Shown here: positions 19,113 through 28,069 of the stretch, in pieces
Layout of the letters: each line of letters opens with the position of its first letter
Numbering within the stretch: position 1 is the stretch's first letter
DNA from: Streptomyces sp. KL109B
Lineage (GTDB): Bacteria; Actinomycetota; Actinomycetes; Streptomycetales; Streptomycetaceae
Direction of reading: 5' to 3'
NCBI RefSeq assembly: GCF_030766935.1
Contig: NZ_JASERL010000001.1
Location: 1,054,001-1,118,000 of the forward strand
Length of the DNA: 64,000 nucleotides
Position numbers and translations under genes: made by a program
The notes under the pieces: generated by a model
Databases searched by the model: none
What the model was told of the DNA's origin: nothing
What the model saw: only the letters and a program-made list of their open reading frames with translations

Positions 19113-19131
19113 CCGGGGCCCGTGGCCCCGG
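19113..19131 (+). terminator. Possible terminator after rsrA
   Basis: Perfect 8-bp stem CCGGGGCC/GGCCCCGG with a 3-nt loop, 38 bases after the rsrA stop. It is short and without a U-tract, so it is a weak call. Confidence 0.45.
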
Positions 19132-19212
19132 CAATCCCCCTGATGCGCCGCGAGCGCCTTCCCGGGCGTCCTATTCTCCGTGAACTGGACGCCTTGGGGA
19201 GGGAGTTGGGTC

Positions 19213-20559
19213 ATGCGGTCGGTTCCGCCTGTGGCCCGCGCGTATGTGCTCCTGACCGCCGGTCTCGCCGCCGTCTGCGCCGCGCCGGCCCTGTTCTCCA
19301 CCGACTCCTCGTGGCTCCGCGTCGGGCTGCTCGCCTGCCTCTACGCGGGGTGCGAGCAGGTCGGCCGCTTCCGATTCCTCGGGCGGCGCGCGCCCCGGGG
19401 CATGGGGACGTTCTTTCCCGTACTGCTCGCCGGGGCCTTCCTGTTGCCGCCCGCGGCCGCCGCGCTCGTCGCCGTGCCGGGCGCCCTGCTCGCGCGGGTC
19501 GAGCAGCGGCCCGTATGGCTGCGCAAGGTGTGGCGCGCGGCCCAACTCGCCCTCGCCGCCTGGGCCTCGGCGCGGATCTTCGGCGCGCTCGGCGGGCCCG
19601 AGGCGGTCGCCGCCGACCCGGGGCCGCGACTCCCGTACGTGCTCGTGCCCGGCGGCGCCGCCGTCCTCGTGTTCTGCGCCGTGCTCACGGTGCTCGACGG
19701 GGGCGTGCTGGCCACCGCCGAGCGGGTGCCGGTGCGCGGCGCCTGGCGGGGCCTGTTCCTGCGGATGCTCGCGCCGGTGGCCGCGCACGGGCTCGCCGGG
19801 CTTGTGATGGCGATGATGTGGACGAGTTCGTACGGGCCCGTCGCCGCGCTGCTCGTGCTGCTGCCGATGTACATCTCCTGCTGGGTGTTCGCCCAGTACC
19901 AGCGGGAGCGGGCGGCCCACCAGGCCACGATCCGGGCGCTCGTGCAGGCCGTCGACATCAAGGACGGGTACACGCGCGGGCACAGTGAGCGGGTCGGGCA
20001 GGCGTCCATGATGATCGCGCGCGAGCTCGGGATGGAGGGGGAGCGGGTCGAGGCGCTGCGGTTCGCCGGGATCCTGCACGACGTGGGGAAACTCGGGGTG
20101 CCCACGCGGTTGTTGCGCAAGGACGGGCCGCTCACGCCTCAGGAGCGGGAGGTCATTCAGCTGCACCCGGAGTACGGGCACGAGATGGTGCGCGGGATCG
20201 CGTTCCTCGGGGAGGCGCGGTCGGCGATTCTCCATCACCACGAGCGGCTCGACGGGAGCGGGTATCCGTACGGGCTTGTGGGTTCGCAGATTCCGGAGTT
20301 CGCGCGGGTGGTGGCGGTGGCGGACGCGTTCGACGCGATGACTTCTACGCGGACGTACTCGCGGGCGAGGCCGGTGGCGGTGGCGTTGGCGGAACTGGAG
20401 CGGTGTGCGGGGTCGCAGTTCGATCCGGTGATGGTGGGGGCGTTTGTGCGGGTGCTTCGGCGGGAGGGGTGGTCTCCCGTGGTGACGGCGGACGAGGTGG
20501 TGCCTGCGGCGCGGCGGGAAAGTGGTGTCGCGGTGCCGCCGCCGGCGGCACCGAGGTGA
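19213..20559 (+). CDS. Membrane-anchored HD-GYP domain protein
   Basis: A 448-residue protein. The N-terminal half has six to seven membrane segments (to about residue 230), followed by a cytoplasmic HD-GYP domain with all signature residues: GHSERVG, the HD pair in ILHDVGKLG, HPEYGHEMV, HHHERLDGSGYP and VADAFDAMTS. HD-GYP proteins usually hydrolyse cyclic di-GMP or related dinucleotides; the activity is unproven here. Start ATG 19213 is preceded by GGAGGGAG; an upstream in-frame ATG lacks this. A paralogue with a decayed HD domain follows, separated by repeat island C. Confidence 0.88.
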   Translation: MRSVPPVARAYVLLTAGLAAVCAAPALFSTDSSWLRVGLLACLYAGCEQVGRFRFLGRRAPRGMGTFFPVLLAGAFLLPPAAAALVAVPGALLARVEQRPVWLRKVWRAAQLALAAWASARIFGALGGPEAVAADPGPRLPYVLVPGGAAVLVFCAVLTVLDGGVLATAERVPVRGAWRGLFLRMLAPVAAHGLAGLVMAMMWTSSYGPVAALLVLLPMYISCWVFAQYQRERAAHQATIRALVQAVDIKDGYTRGHSERVGQASMMIARELGMEGERVEALRFAGILHDVGKLGVPTRLLRKDGPLTPQEREVIQLHPEYGHEMVRGIAFLGEARSAILHHHERLDGSGYPYGLVGSQIPEFARVVAVADAFDAMTSTRTYSRARPVAVALAELERCAGSQFDPVMVGAFVRVLRREGWSPVVTADEVVPAARRESGVAVPPPAAPR

Positions 20560-20571
20560 CGCCTCCGCTCC

Positions 20572-20715
20572 GCGGCACCGGGCGGCTGCCTGCGACGGGT
20601 TCGCTCCGCGGCACCGGGCGGCTGCCTGCGACGGGTTCGCTCCGCGGCATCGGGCGGCTGCCTGCGACGGGTTCGCTCCGCGGCACCGGGCGGCTGCCTG
20701 CGACGGGGTCGGCGC
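20572..20715. repeat. 36-nt tandem repeat, four units
   Basis: Four head-to-tail copies starting at 20572, 20608, 20644 and 20680, each GCGGCACCGGGCGGCTGCCT then GCGACGGGTTCGCTCC, with one C-to-T change in the third copy. There is no unique sequence between units. It begins 12 bp after the HD-GYP stop codon. Confidence 0.93.
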
Positions 20716-20733
20716 CCACCGAGGGTGCTGCCC

Positions 20734-20789
20734 GCACCGGGGGCCGCCTTGCCCACCCTGCCGCCCTTGGCGGCAGATTGCCCAAGGCG
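20734..20789 (+). repeat. Conserved hairpin core, copy C (island C)
   Basis: Third copy of the 56-nt hairpin core (see 3054-3109 and 12156-12211). It lies 175 nt after the HD-GYP stop codon and again reads in the direction of that gene. The following 140 bp up to the next gene contain an inverted copy of the GC-rich dispersed element (about 20867-20913) and no gene. Confidence 0.8.
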
Positions 20790-20932
20790 TGGGGCGCCGA
20801 CCGCTACGGGTGGGGAGCCGGTGGTGGCGGATTGCTTGAGGTGGGGGTGGCGTTGGTTGTGTCTTTCGAGCCCCTGCGGCGATTGAGCAGCGGGGTTCGG
20901 GGCGGAGCCCCGGGGCGTTGGGGTGGTGGGGC

Positions 20933-22183
20933 GTGAGAGGGACGGGTAGGTGGGGGATCGGGGTCGTGTACGGGGTCGCCGTGGCGGTCGCGTTGGTCGC
21001 CCTCGGCGACACCGTGGCGCACGGCGTCGTCGAACCGGGGAACGCCCTGGCGTTCGGGGCGTTCGTCGCCGTGGGGGAACTGGCCCGATGGGGCGGCGGC
21101 GAGGAGCGCGAGGCCGCACCGCTCGGAGCCGCGGGCGCACTCGCGTACGCACTGCTCGGCGAGGTGGCCGGACGGCCCACGCACCACGGCGTACTCCAGG
21201 TCGTCGCGGTCGTCGTCGCCGGCGCGCTCGTCGGCTGCGTACCGCACGTGGCCCGCGGCAAGGGCTCCCCGCTCGACCACGTCGCGCGCCGCGTGCTCAC
21301 CGTCGGGTTCGCCGCCGTCTGCTTCCAACCGCTCTACAACGAAGGCGTGTTGGAGGAGTGGGTCGGCGACGGGGCGTACTACGCGCTGTTGATGGTGGGG
21401 CTGCTGACCCTTACCGCGTTGTGCGACGCCGTGCTCGCCGCCGCCATGGCGCACGCCAGGACCCGGTGGCCGTTCGGGCCGCTGCTGCGCGACGAGTTGC
21501 GGGCGATGCTCGGGATCGGCTCCGCCGTGTGCGCGACGGGCGCCGTCATGGCGCTCGCCGTCGCCGTCCTCGGGCTGTGGGCGCTGCCCCTGATCAGCCT
21601 GCCGCTGCTGCTCACCCAGTTGGCGTTCCGCAGGTACTCCGTGGTCAAGGCCACGTACCGGCAGACCATCACCTCACTGGCCCGCGCCACCGAGATCGCC
21701 GGCTACACCCCGCACGGCCACGCCCGCCGCGTCGCCGCGCTCAGCCGGGCCATGGGGCGTGACCTGGGGGTTTCCGGGGCGGATCTCACGGTCCTCGAGT
21801 ACGCCGCGCTGATGCACGACATCGGGCAGCTCTCGCTCGTCGACCCCGTCGCCGAAGGGGCCACCGCCGCGCTGCCGCCAGCCCAGCAGCGCCGGATCGC
21901 GCTCCTCGGCGGCGCCGTCGTCCGGCAGACCGGCGTGGACCCGCACGTCGCCGTGGTGGTCGAGCGGCAGGCCGACCCGTACCGTGAGCAGCCGCTCACC
22001 GCCCGGATTGTGCGGACAGCGAACGCGTACGACGAGATGGCCAGGGAACAGGGACCTCAGGGGCCGCTCAGGGCGCTGGAAAGCCTGCGTCTGGCCACGG
22101 GCCGCGACCACCAGCCGGAGGTCGTGGAAGCGCTGGCCAGAGTGGTTTCCAAGGCCGGTCTGAGCCTAGGGTCGGTGGGGTAA
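20933..22183 (+). CDS. Membrane protein with degenerate HD domain
   Basis: About 416 residues: an N-terminal membrane part (about six to seven helices, to residue 240) and a C-terminal HD-type domain. GHARRVAALSRAMG and the catalytic pair in LMHDIGQLS are kept, but the HHE...GYP segment of HD-GYP proteins is replaced by VVVERQADPY and no GYP motif remains. It is probably a diverged paralogue of the preceding protein, with altered or lost phosphodiesterase activity. The start is uncertain; GTG 20933 is chosen after GGTGGTGGGG, and the frame has no good ATG. Confidence 0.75.
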   Translation: MRGTGRWGIGVVYGVAVAVALVALGDTVAHGVVEPGNALAFGAFVAVGELARWGGGEEREAAPLGAAGALAYALLGEVAGRPTHHGVLQVVAVVVAGALVGCVPHVARGKGSPLDHVARRVLTVGFAAVCFQPLYNEGVLEEWVGDGAYYALLMVGLLTLTALCDAVLAAAMAHARTRWPFGPLLRDELRAMLGIGSAVCATGAVMALAVAVLGLWALPLISLPLLLTQLAFRRYSVVKATYRQTITSLARATEIAGYTPHGHARRVAALSRAMGRDLGVSGADLTVLEYAALMHDIGQLSLVDPVAEGATAALPPAQQRRIALLGGAVVRQTGVDPHVAVVVERQADPYREQPLTARIVRTANAYDEMAREQGPQGPLRALESLRLATGRDHQPEVVEALARVVSKAGLSLGSVG

Positions 22184-22322
22184 CCCATGGGTAATGAGCG
22201 GTCGTCCGACCGTACGTGGTTGGATGCGAAGCAAGGCACGGACACGCAAGGCACAGCACGCAAGGCACGCGGAAGGCTCGGCGTCCGGGGGCACAGGCCT
22301 CGAGTATCGGCAGGCGGGAATC

Positions 22323-23303
22323 GTGAGGATCTTCGGCAAGGGACGGCACCGGCCCTCCGCCTCCTGGCGGCAGGCCACGGATCGCGCGTTCACGCTGATC
22401 GGCGACGGCCGGTACGAGGACGCGGGAGCGCTGCTCACGCGCGCCGCCGACCTGGAGCCGTGGCTGTCGGAGTCCTGGTTCAACCTCGCGCTGCTGCACA
22501 AGTTCCGGCACGACTGGGAGCAGGCCCGCACCACGGGTCTGCGGGCCGTCGCGCTCCTGGAGAAGGAGAACGGGGCGCCGGACTGGTGGAACGTCGGCAT
22601 CGCCGCCACCGCGCTCCAGGACTGGCCGCTCGCGCGCAGGGCCTGGCAGGCGTACGGGCTGAAGGTGCCCGGTGGCGCCGCGGCCGCCGGGGAGCCGACC
22701 GGGATGGACCTCGGGAGCGCCGCCGTGCGGCTGTCGCCGGAGGGCGAGGCCGAGGTGGTGTGGGGGCGCAGGCTCGACCCCGCGCGGATCGAGGTGCTCT
22801 CCATTCCGCTGCCGTCGTCCGGGCGGCGCTGGGGCGAGGTCGTGCTGCACGACGGGGTGCCGCACGGGGAGCGGACCACGGCGACCGGGCACTCGTATCC
22901 GGTGTTCGACGAGATCGAGCTGTGGGCGCCTTCGCCGGTGCCGACGTGGGTGGTGCTGCTGGAGGCGGCCACCGAGGCGGACCGGGACGCGTTGGAGCGG
23001 TTGGCCGCCGATGCGGGGTTCGCCGCGGAGGACTGGTCGTCGTCCGTGCGGTTGCTGTGCCGGACGTGTTCCGAGTCGCGGATGCCGTCCGACGAGGGGG
23101 ACGGGACGCATCTCGATCCGCACGATCACAGTGAGCCGGGGCATCCGGGGCCGCTCGGGCATCGGACCGATGGGCAGTTGTGGGTGCCGGAGCGGGAGTG
23201 TGGGGTGGCTGCGCCGGCGTCGTTGGTGCGGGGGTTGCTCGACGGGTGGGTCGCCGACTCGCCGGATTCGCGGGACTGGCGGGATCTCGAAGAGGTCTGT
23301 TAG
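22323..23303 (+). CDS. TPR-like conserved Streptomyces protein
   Basis: A 326-residue soluble protein of unknown function. Residues 10-110 form tetratricopeptide-like helices (SWRQATDRAFTLIGDGRYED, ESWFNLALLHKFRHDWEQA, WWNVGIAATALQDWPLARRA). The C-terminal part has a CRTC motif near residue 240 and a later Cys, suggesting metal or redox chemistry, plus a His/Asp-rich loop (LDPHDHSEPGHPG). Start GTG 22323 is chosen because the protein becomes recognisable there; the 43 upstream codons are basic and low-complexity. A 19-nt hairpin follows the gene. Confidence 0.75.
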   Translation: MRIFGKGRHRPSASWRQATDRAFTLIGDGRYEDAGALLTRAADLEPWLSESWFNLALLHKFRHDWEQARTTGLRAVALLEKENGAPDWWNVGIAATALQDWPLARRAWQAYGLKVPGGAAAAGEPTGMDLGSAAVRLSPEGEAEVVWGRRLDPARIEVLSIPLPSSGRRWGEVVLHDGVPHGERTTATGHSYPVFDEIELWAPSPVPTWVVLLEAATEADRDALERLAADAGFAAEDWSSSVRLLCRTCSESRMPSDEGDGTHLDPHDHSEPGHPGPLGHRTDGQLWVPERECGVAAPASLVRGLLDGWVADSPDSRDWRDLEEVC

Positions 23304-23365
23304 CTGCGGGTGGGTGCGGGGCTGGTTCCTGGAGGCCGCCCCCGCCGCCCCTTCCCGTCCCGTCC

Positions 23366-23384
23366 CCGGGGGCTGCGCCCCCGG
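23366..23384 (+). terminator. Hairpin after the TPR-like gene
   Basis: Perfect 8-bp stem CCGGGGGC/GCCCCCGG with loop TGC, 63 bases after the stop. Part of a common GC-rich intergenic element; likely terminator. Confidence 0.55.
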
Positions 23385-23505
23385 ACCCCCTTAAAAGATT
23401 GCGCCCCGCAGCGGAGCTGCAAATGGACACAGCCCCGCGCCCCTGAGTGCCCCCGTACCCTGTAGAGGTTCGACCCTCGTATTCCCAGGAAGGCAATCGT
23501 CCCCC

Positions 23506-24156
23506 ATGGCTCAGCAGGACACCGATCAGCAGCACGCCGGCGTGCTTCCCGTGGATGACGAGGGGTTTGTCGTCGACAGCGAGGACTGCGAGGCGCGGGA
23601 GGCGGCGTACCGGGAGCGTGGTACGTCGCGGCCGATCACCGTCGTCGGGAACCCGGTGCTGCACAAGGAGTGCAAGGACGTCACCGAGTTCGACGACGAG
23701 CTCGCGAAGCTCGTCGACGACATGTTCGCCAGCCAGCGCACCGCCGAGGGCGTGGGCCTCGCCGCCAACCAGATCGGCGTGGACCTGAAGGTCTTCGTGT
23801 ACGACTGCCCGGACGACGACGGCGTGCGGCACACCGGGGTCGTCTGCAACCCGGTGCTGCGCGAGCTGCCGGCCGAGCAGCGGCGGCTCGACGACTCCAA
23901 CGAGGGCTGCCTGTCCGTACCGACCGCGTACGCCGAACTCGCCCGCCCCGACTACGCGGTGGTCACCGGGCAGGACGAGAAGGGCAACGCGATCACCGTG
24001 CGCGGCACCGGCTACTTCGCGCGCTGCCTGCAGCACGAGACGGACCACCTGTACGGGTACCTGTACATCGACCGGCTGTCGAAGCGGGAGCGCAAGGCCG
24101 CGCTGAAGCAGATGGACGAGGGCACGCCCCGCTACCCCGTGGTCGCCAACGACTGA
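23506..24156 (+). CDS. def: Peptide deformylase
   Basis: A 216-residue metalloenzyme that removes the formyl group from nascent N-termini. All three motifs are intact: GVGLAANQ (82-89), EGCLSVP with metal ligand Cys135, and HETDH with His177, Glu178 and His181. It carries an N-terminal extension of about 40 residues beyond the minimal domain, common in actinobacteria. Start ATG 23506; AGGAAGG lies 13 bases upstream. A GC-rich hairpin with U-tract follows. The window lacks the fmt partner, so it is a stand-alone copy. Confidence 0.96.
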   Translation: MAQQDTDQQHAGVLPVDDEGFVVDSEDCEAREAAYRERGTSRPITVVGNPVLHKECKDVTEFDDELAKLVDDMFASQRTAEGVGLAANQIGVDLKVFVYDCPDDDGVRHTGVVCNPVLRELPAEQRRLDDSNEGCLSVPTAYAELARPDYAVVTGQDEKGNAITVRGTGYFARCLQHETDHLYGYLYIDRLSKRERKAALKQMDEGTPRYPVVAND

Positions 24157-24212
24157 GAACTTTCACCATTCGTACGCAAGTTGAGCCTTGGCCGTACGTG
24201 AGTGGGACGTCG

Positions 24213-24255
24213 AGCGGCGTCCGGTCCGGGAATCCCCCCGGTCGGGCGCCGCTTT
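24213..24255 (+). terminator. Terminator of def
   Basis: Outer stem AGCGGCG/CGCCGCT (24213-24219 with 24247-24253) enclosing a second GC-rich hairpin, followed by TTTTCT. It lies 57 bases after the def stop. The remaining bases up to 24492 hold no gene; GAGAGGGG near 24479 is the ribosome-binding site of the terpene synthase. Confidence 0.75.
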
Positions 24256-24492
24256 TCTGTGCCCGCGTACGCGCTGTCGTACGCCCGCCTGTGCGAACAG
24301 GATCAGCCGCGCGTGATCCATATTCAGTCATGTAAGGGGACGAATCGCGTAACCGGGGGTAGTGAGGGGAGCAAATCCGTTCCCACATCGGTCAGTTGTG
24401 GTGCTGAATAGAAAGCGCGGGGATACGCAACGGCGCGCGCCCGGCAGTGCGGGAGGGGCGTACGCCCACACGCGGCAGAGAGGGGTTTGTAC

Positions 24493-25632
24493 GTGCGTTA
24501 TCCACAGACAGCGGTACCAGCTGCGCTGGCGCTACCGATGGTCGAGGACGCGTTTCCTCGCAATCTGCACCCGTATTGGCCGAAGCTCCAGGAGACAACG
24601 CGCTCCTGGCTGCTCGAAAAGCGGCTGATGCCGCCGGACAAGGTCGAGAAGTACGCCGATGGGCTGCGCTACACGGACCTGATGGCGGGCTACTACCTGG
24701 AGGCCCCCGACGACGTGCTGGCCGCGATCTGCGACTACAGCGCGTGGTTCTTCGTCTGGGACGACCGGCACGACCGCGACGTGATCCACGGAAGGACGGC
24801 GAGCTGGCGGCGGCTCGCCGTCCAGCTGCACGCGGCGACCGAGGCACCCGAGCTCCACCTGGACCACAGGGACCCGCTGGTCGCGGGCTTCGCGGACAGT
24901 GTGCTGAGGCTCTACGGCACGCTCGGCCGGACCTGGAACGCGCGCTTCGCCCGGCACTTCCACGCGGTGATCGACGCGTACGACCAGGAGTTCCGCAACC
25001 GGACCTCGGGCACGGTCCCGTCGGTCGACGAGTACATCGCGCTGCGCAGGAACACCTTCGCGCACTGGATCTGGCTCGACCTGCTGGAGCCGAGCGCAAT
25101 GTACGAACTCCCCACCTGGGTACGGAAAAACGAGGCGTTCGCGCGCGCGGCACTCGCCTGCCAGGATTTCGCGGCCTGGTACAACGACCTGTGCTCGCTG
25201 CCCAAGGAACTCGCGGGCAATGAATTGCACAATCTCGGGATAAGCCTCATACGGCACGAGGAGTATTCGCTCCCCGAAGCGATCGAAGAAGTACGCCGAA
25301 GGGTTCAGGGAACCGTCGACGAATTCCTCGACGCGGAGCGGCAGGTGGAACATCTCGCGGTCGTCACGGAAAACGTGGGGCCGCACGGAAAGGAGCTCGC
25401 GGAGGCCATTCGGCGGTGCGTGGGGAACATGCGGAACTGGTTCAGCTCCGTCTACTGGTTCCATCACGAATCGGGGCGTTATCGGGTCGACAGTTGGGAC
25501 GACAGGGCCACGCCGCCCTATGTCACCGACGCCGAACCGGGAATCACCGGAGCGGGAATCACCGGAGCGGGAATCGCCGAAGCGGGAATCGCCGAACCGG
25601 AAATGACGCAGCAGGTGGGTGAGCGCACATGA
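24493..25632 (+). CDS. eizA: Epi-isozizaene synthase (sesquiterpene cyclase)
   Basis: Class I terpene cyclase converting farnesyl diphosphate to epi-isozizaene, precursor of albaflavenone. The Mg-binding motifs are the aspartate-rich DDRHD (about residue 90) and NDLCSLPKE (about residue 231). Long stretches (LHPYWPKLQETTR, LDLLEPS, NMRNWFSSVYWFHHESGRY) match, from memory, the S. coelicolor enzyme. Start GTG 24493 is chosen because AGAGGGG lies 7 bases upstream; a TTG two codons earlier is too close. Unusual: after the usual end (DRATPPY) there is a tail with four near-repeats of GI(T/A)xA (25548-25602). The stop overlaps the P450 start (ATGA). Confidence 0.95.
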   Translation: MRYPQTAVPAALALPMVEDAFPRNLHPYWPKLQETTRSWLLEKRLMPPDKVEKYADGLRYTDLMAGYYLEAPDDVLAAICDYSAWFFVWDDRHDRDVIHGRTASWRRLAVQLHAATEAPELHLDHRDPLVAGFADSVLRLYGTLGRTWNARFARHFHAVIDAYDQEFRNRTSGTVPSVDEYIALRRNTFAHWIWLDLLEPSAMYELPTWVRKNEAFARAALACQDFAAWYNDLCSLPKELAGNELHNLGISLIRHEEYSLPEAIEEVRRRVQGTVDEFLDAERQVEHLAVVTENVGPHGKELAEAIRRCVGNMRNWFSSVYWFHHESGRYRVDSWDDRATPPYVTDAEPGITGAGITGAGIAEAGIAEPEMTQQVGERT

Positions 25633-27008
25633 CCGTCGACTCCACGCTGCCGGCACCCGCGCCGAGCACCGCCGAAGAGCAGCCGCCGCCCGCCCCCGGT
25701 GGCGTGCCGCTCATCGGCCACGCCTGGAACCTGCTGCGCGACCCGCTGGCCTTCCTGGCCTCCTTGCGCGACGGCGGTGAGGTCGTCCGGCTGAAGCTCG
25801 GTCCGAAGACGGCGTACGCGGTGAACGACCCGGAGCTGGTCGCCACGCTCCTCAAGAGCCCCGACTTCCTGGTCGGCGGGCCGCTCTGGGACACCATGGG
25901 CGTGCTACTCGGCAAGGGCGTCGCGACCAGCAACGGGCCGCTGCACCGGCGCCAACGCCGCGCCATCCAGCCCGCGTTCAGGATGGACAGGATCCATGAG
26001 TACGCGGCCGTGATGGAGCAGGAGGCGCACGCCATGGCCGACCGGTGGGAGGACGGGCAGACCGTCGACATCGGCGCCGAGGTGTTCCGTACGGCGACCC
26101 GGATCGTGGCGCGCTCCGTGCTCCGGGTCGACTCGATCGACGAGCGGGCGGACCGGCTCAGCGCCGCGCTGCACACCGTCTTCGAGGGCCTGTACCGGCG
26201 GATGATCCTGTCCTTCGGGCCGCTCTACCGGCTGCCGCTTCCGGCCAATCGACGGTTCGGATACGCGCTGGCCGATTTGCACCGCCTGGTCGACGAGATC
26301 ATCGCCGAACGCCGGGAACAGACGGCTTCCGGCCACAATCCGGACGACCTGCTCGCGGCATTGCTCGACGACCGCGACGGGAATGGTGAACCGGTCGGCG
26401 AGCAGGAGGTGCACGACCAAGTCGTGTCGCTCGTCGTGGCCGGGGCCGAGAATGTGGCGAAGACGCTGACATGGGTCTTCCAGCTCCTCGCCGAACACCC
26501 GGACCACGAAAGGCGGTTGAGCGAGGAACTGAAATCCGTCACGCGTGGTCGGCCGGTCGCTTTCGGTGACATCAAGGAACTCGCATATATGCGGAATCTG
26601 CTCACCGAATCGATGCGAATACGGCCCGCCGTATGGATACTGACGCGGCTCGCGGCCGTCGACACGACGCTCGGCGGGTATCGCATTCCGGCCGGGGCGG
26701 ACATCGTCTACAGCCCGCTCGCGATGCAGCGCGACCCGCGCGCGTTCCGTGACCATCTGGCGTTCGACCCCGACCGCTGGCTGCCCGAACGCGCCGCGGA
26801 TGTGACGCCCGCGGCGCACGCGCCGTTCAGCGTCGGCAACCGCAAGTGCCCCGGCGACCACTTCAGCATGGCCGAACTGGCGCTGGTGCTGGGGGCGGTT
26901 GTGCGGAGGTGGCGGGTGGGCCCGACGAGCGGAACGGACACCACCGCCCGGATAGGGATCACCCTGCAACCGAAGGCGGCACTGCTGAAGGTCGAAGCGC
27001 GCGGCTAG
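25629..27008 (+). CDS. cyp170A1: Cytochrome P450 (CYP170A1-like), albaflavenone synthase
   Basis: A 459-residue P450. A proline-rich N-terminus is followed by PLIGHAW; the I-helix segment VVAGAENVAKTL lacks the usual acid-Thr pair, ESMR gives the K-helix ExxR, and the heme loop is FSVGNRKCPGDHF with the axial cysteine near residue 405. Coupled by a 4-bp overlap to the terpene cyclase, as in the known cyc1-cyp170A1 pair, where the P450 oxidises epi-isozizaene to albaflavenols and albaflavenone. Its stop codon lies 4 bp from that of the convergent AraC-type gene, leaving no space for a terminator. Confidence 0.93.
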   Translation: MTVDSTLPAPAPSTAEEQPPPAPGGVPLIGHAWNLLRDPLAFLASLRDGGEVVRLKLGPKTAYAVNDPELVATLLKSPDFLVGGPLWDTMGVLLGKGVATSNGPLHRRQRRAIQPAFRMDRIHEYAAVMEQEAHAMADRWEDGQTVDIGAEVFRTATRIVARSVLRVDSIDERADRLSAALHTVFEGLYRRMILSFGPLYRLPLPANRRFGYALADLHRLVDEIIAERREQTASGHNPDDLLAALLDDRDGNGEPVGEQEVHDQVVSLVVAGAENVAKTLTWVFQLLAEHPDHERRLSEELKSVTRGRPVAFGDIKELAYMRNLLTESMRIRPAVWILTRLAAVDTTLGGYRIPAGADIVYSPLAMQRDPRAFRDHLAFDPDRWLPERAADVTPAAHAPFSVGNRKCPGDHFSMAELALVLGAVVRRWRVGPTSGTDTTARIGITLQPKAALLKVEARG

Positions 27009-27012
27009 CCGA

Positions 27013-27975
27013 CTAGCCCGCGAGCTTCACGCGGAAGGTCCTTCTGAAGGCGTTGGGCGTCGTGCCCAGCGCCTTCATGAACTGATGGCGCATCGCCGCC
27101 GCGTTGCCGAACCCGGTGCGCGCGGCGATCGCGTCCACCGTCTCGTCGGTGCGCTCCAGCAACTCCTGGGCGAACAGCACCCGTTGACGCAGCAGCCAGC
27201 GGTACGGCGTCGTCCCGGTCTCCTGCTGGAAGCGCCGCGCGAAGGTGCGCGGCGACATGTGCGCACGCGCCGCGAGCTCCTCCACGGTGACCGGCTCGTC
27301 CAGGTGCCGGTCCATCCACGCCAGCACCTCCCCCACGGTGTCGCACCGGGTCATCGGCAGCGGGCGCTCCACGTACTGCGCCTGCCCGCCGTCGCGGTGC
27401 GGGGGCACGACCATGCGGCGGGCGATCGCGTTCGCCACCTCGGCGCCGTGTTCGGTCCGCACGATGTGCAGGCAGGCGTCGATGCCCGCGGCCGTCCCGG
27501 CGGAGGTGACGACCGGGCCGTCGTCGACGTACAGCACGTCGGGGTCGACGCGGGTGCGCGGGAAGCGGACGGCGAGCTCGCGTTCGTAGCGCCAGTGCAC
27601 CGCGCAGCGCCGCCCGTCGAGCAGCCCGGCCGCGCCGAGCGCGAACACCCCCGAGCAGACGCTGAGGACGCGCGCGCCCCGGTCGACGGCGCGCCGCAGC
27701 GCGTCGAGCAGCTCCGGCGGGTACCCGTCGTGCGGCTCACCCGAGGCCGGCACCGCGATGAGGTCGGCCTCGTCGAGTCGTTCGAGGCCGTACGGGGTGG
27801 AGACCGTCATGCCCGGCACGTGCGTACCGAGCGTGGGACCCGCGGCGGAGACGGCCGCGAAGTCGTACACGGGAAGCCCGGCCTCGCTCCGGTCGAGGCC
27901 GAACACCTCGCAGACGACGCCGAGTTCGAAGGGGTGAACTCTGTCGAGCAGCACGGCGGCCACGTTCTTCAGCAT
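27013..27975 (-). CDS. nrdS: GlxA-type AraC-family regulator, probable NrdS
   Basis: A 320-residue regulator with an N-terminal DJ-1/PfpI-like domain (residues 1-175; nucleophile-elbow-like LSVCSGVFALGAAGLL) and a C-terminal AraC helix-turn-helix pair (about 220-318; ELAARAHMSPRTFARRF and TVDAIAARTGFGNAAAMRHQF). In S. coelicolor an AraC-like gene, nrdS, follows nrdB and belongs to the nrdABS operon; this gene has the same strand and relative position, but here a methyltransferase gene and a strong terminator lie between, so cotranscription is doubtful. Start ATG 27975. The symbol is inferred from position. Confidence 0.7.
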   Translation of the reverse strand: MLKNVAAVLLDRVHPFELGVVCEVFGLDRSEAGLPVYDFAAVSAAGPTLGTHVPGMTVSTPYGLERLDEADLIAVPASGEPHDGYPPELLDALRRAVDRGARVLSVCSGVFALGAAGLLDGRRCAVHWRYERELAVRFPRTRVDPDVLYVDDGPVVTSAGTAAGIDACLHIVRTEHGAEVANAIARRMVVPPHRDGGQAQYVERPLPMTRCDTVGEVLAWMDRHLDEPVTVEELAARAHMSPRTFARRFQQETGTTPYRWLLRQRVLFAQELLERTDETVDAIAARTGFGNAAAMRHQFMKALGTTPNAFRRTFRVKLAG

Positions 27976-28069
27976 GTCCGCCAGTGTGCCGCAGGCGTGG
28001 CAGTAATTCGAGGGTCGGTGACGGTCCTGCCACTGCCGCGCGGCTGCCGCCGGGCGGAGAGTAGGGGCC

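Noticed and set aside
20572..20715. 36-nt repeats considered as a CRISPR array
   Set aside because: Units abut directly with no unique spacers, and no cas genes occur in the window.
19171..21300. 709-codon minus-strand frame opposite the HD-GYP genes
   Set aside because: Shadow of two well-supported plus-strand genes and the 36-nt array; Arg/Pro-rich and lacking any domain.
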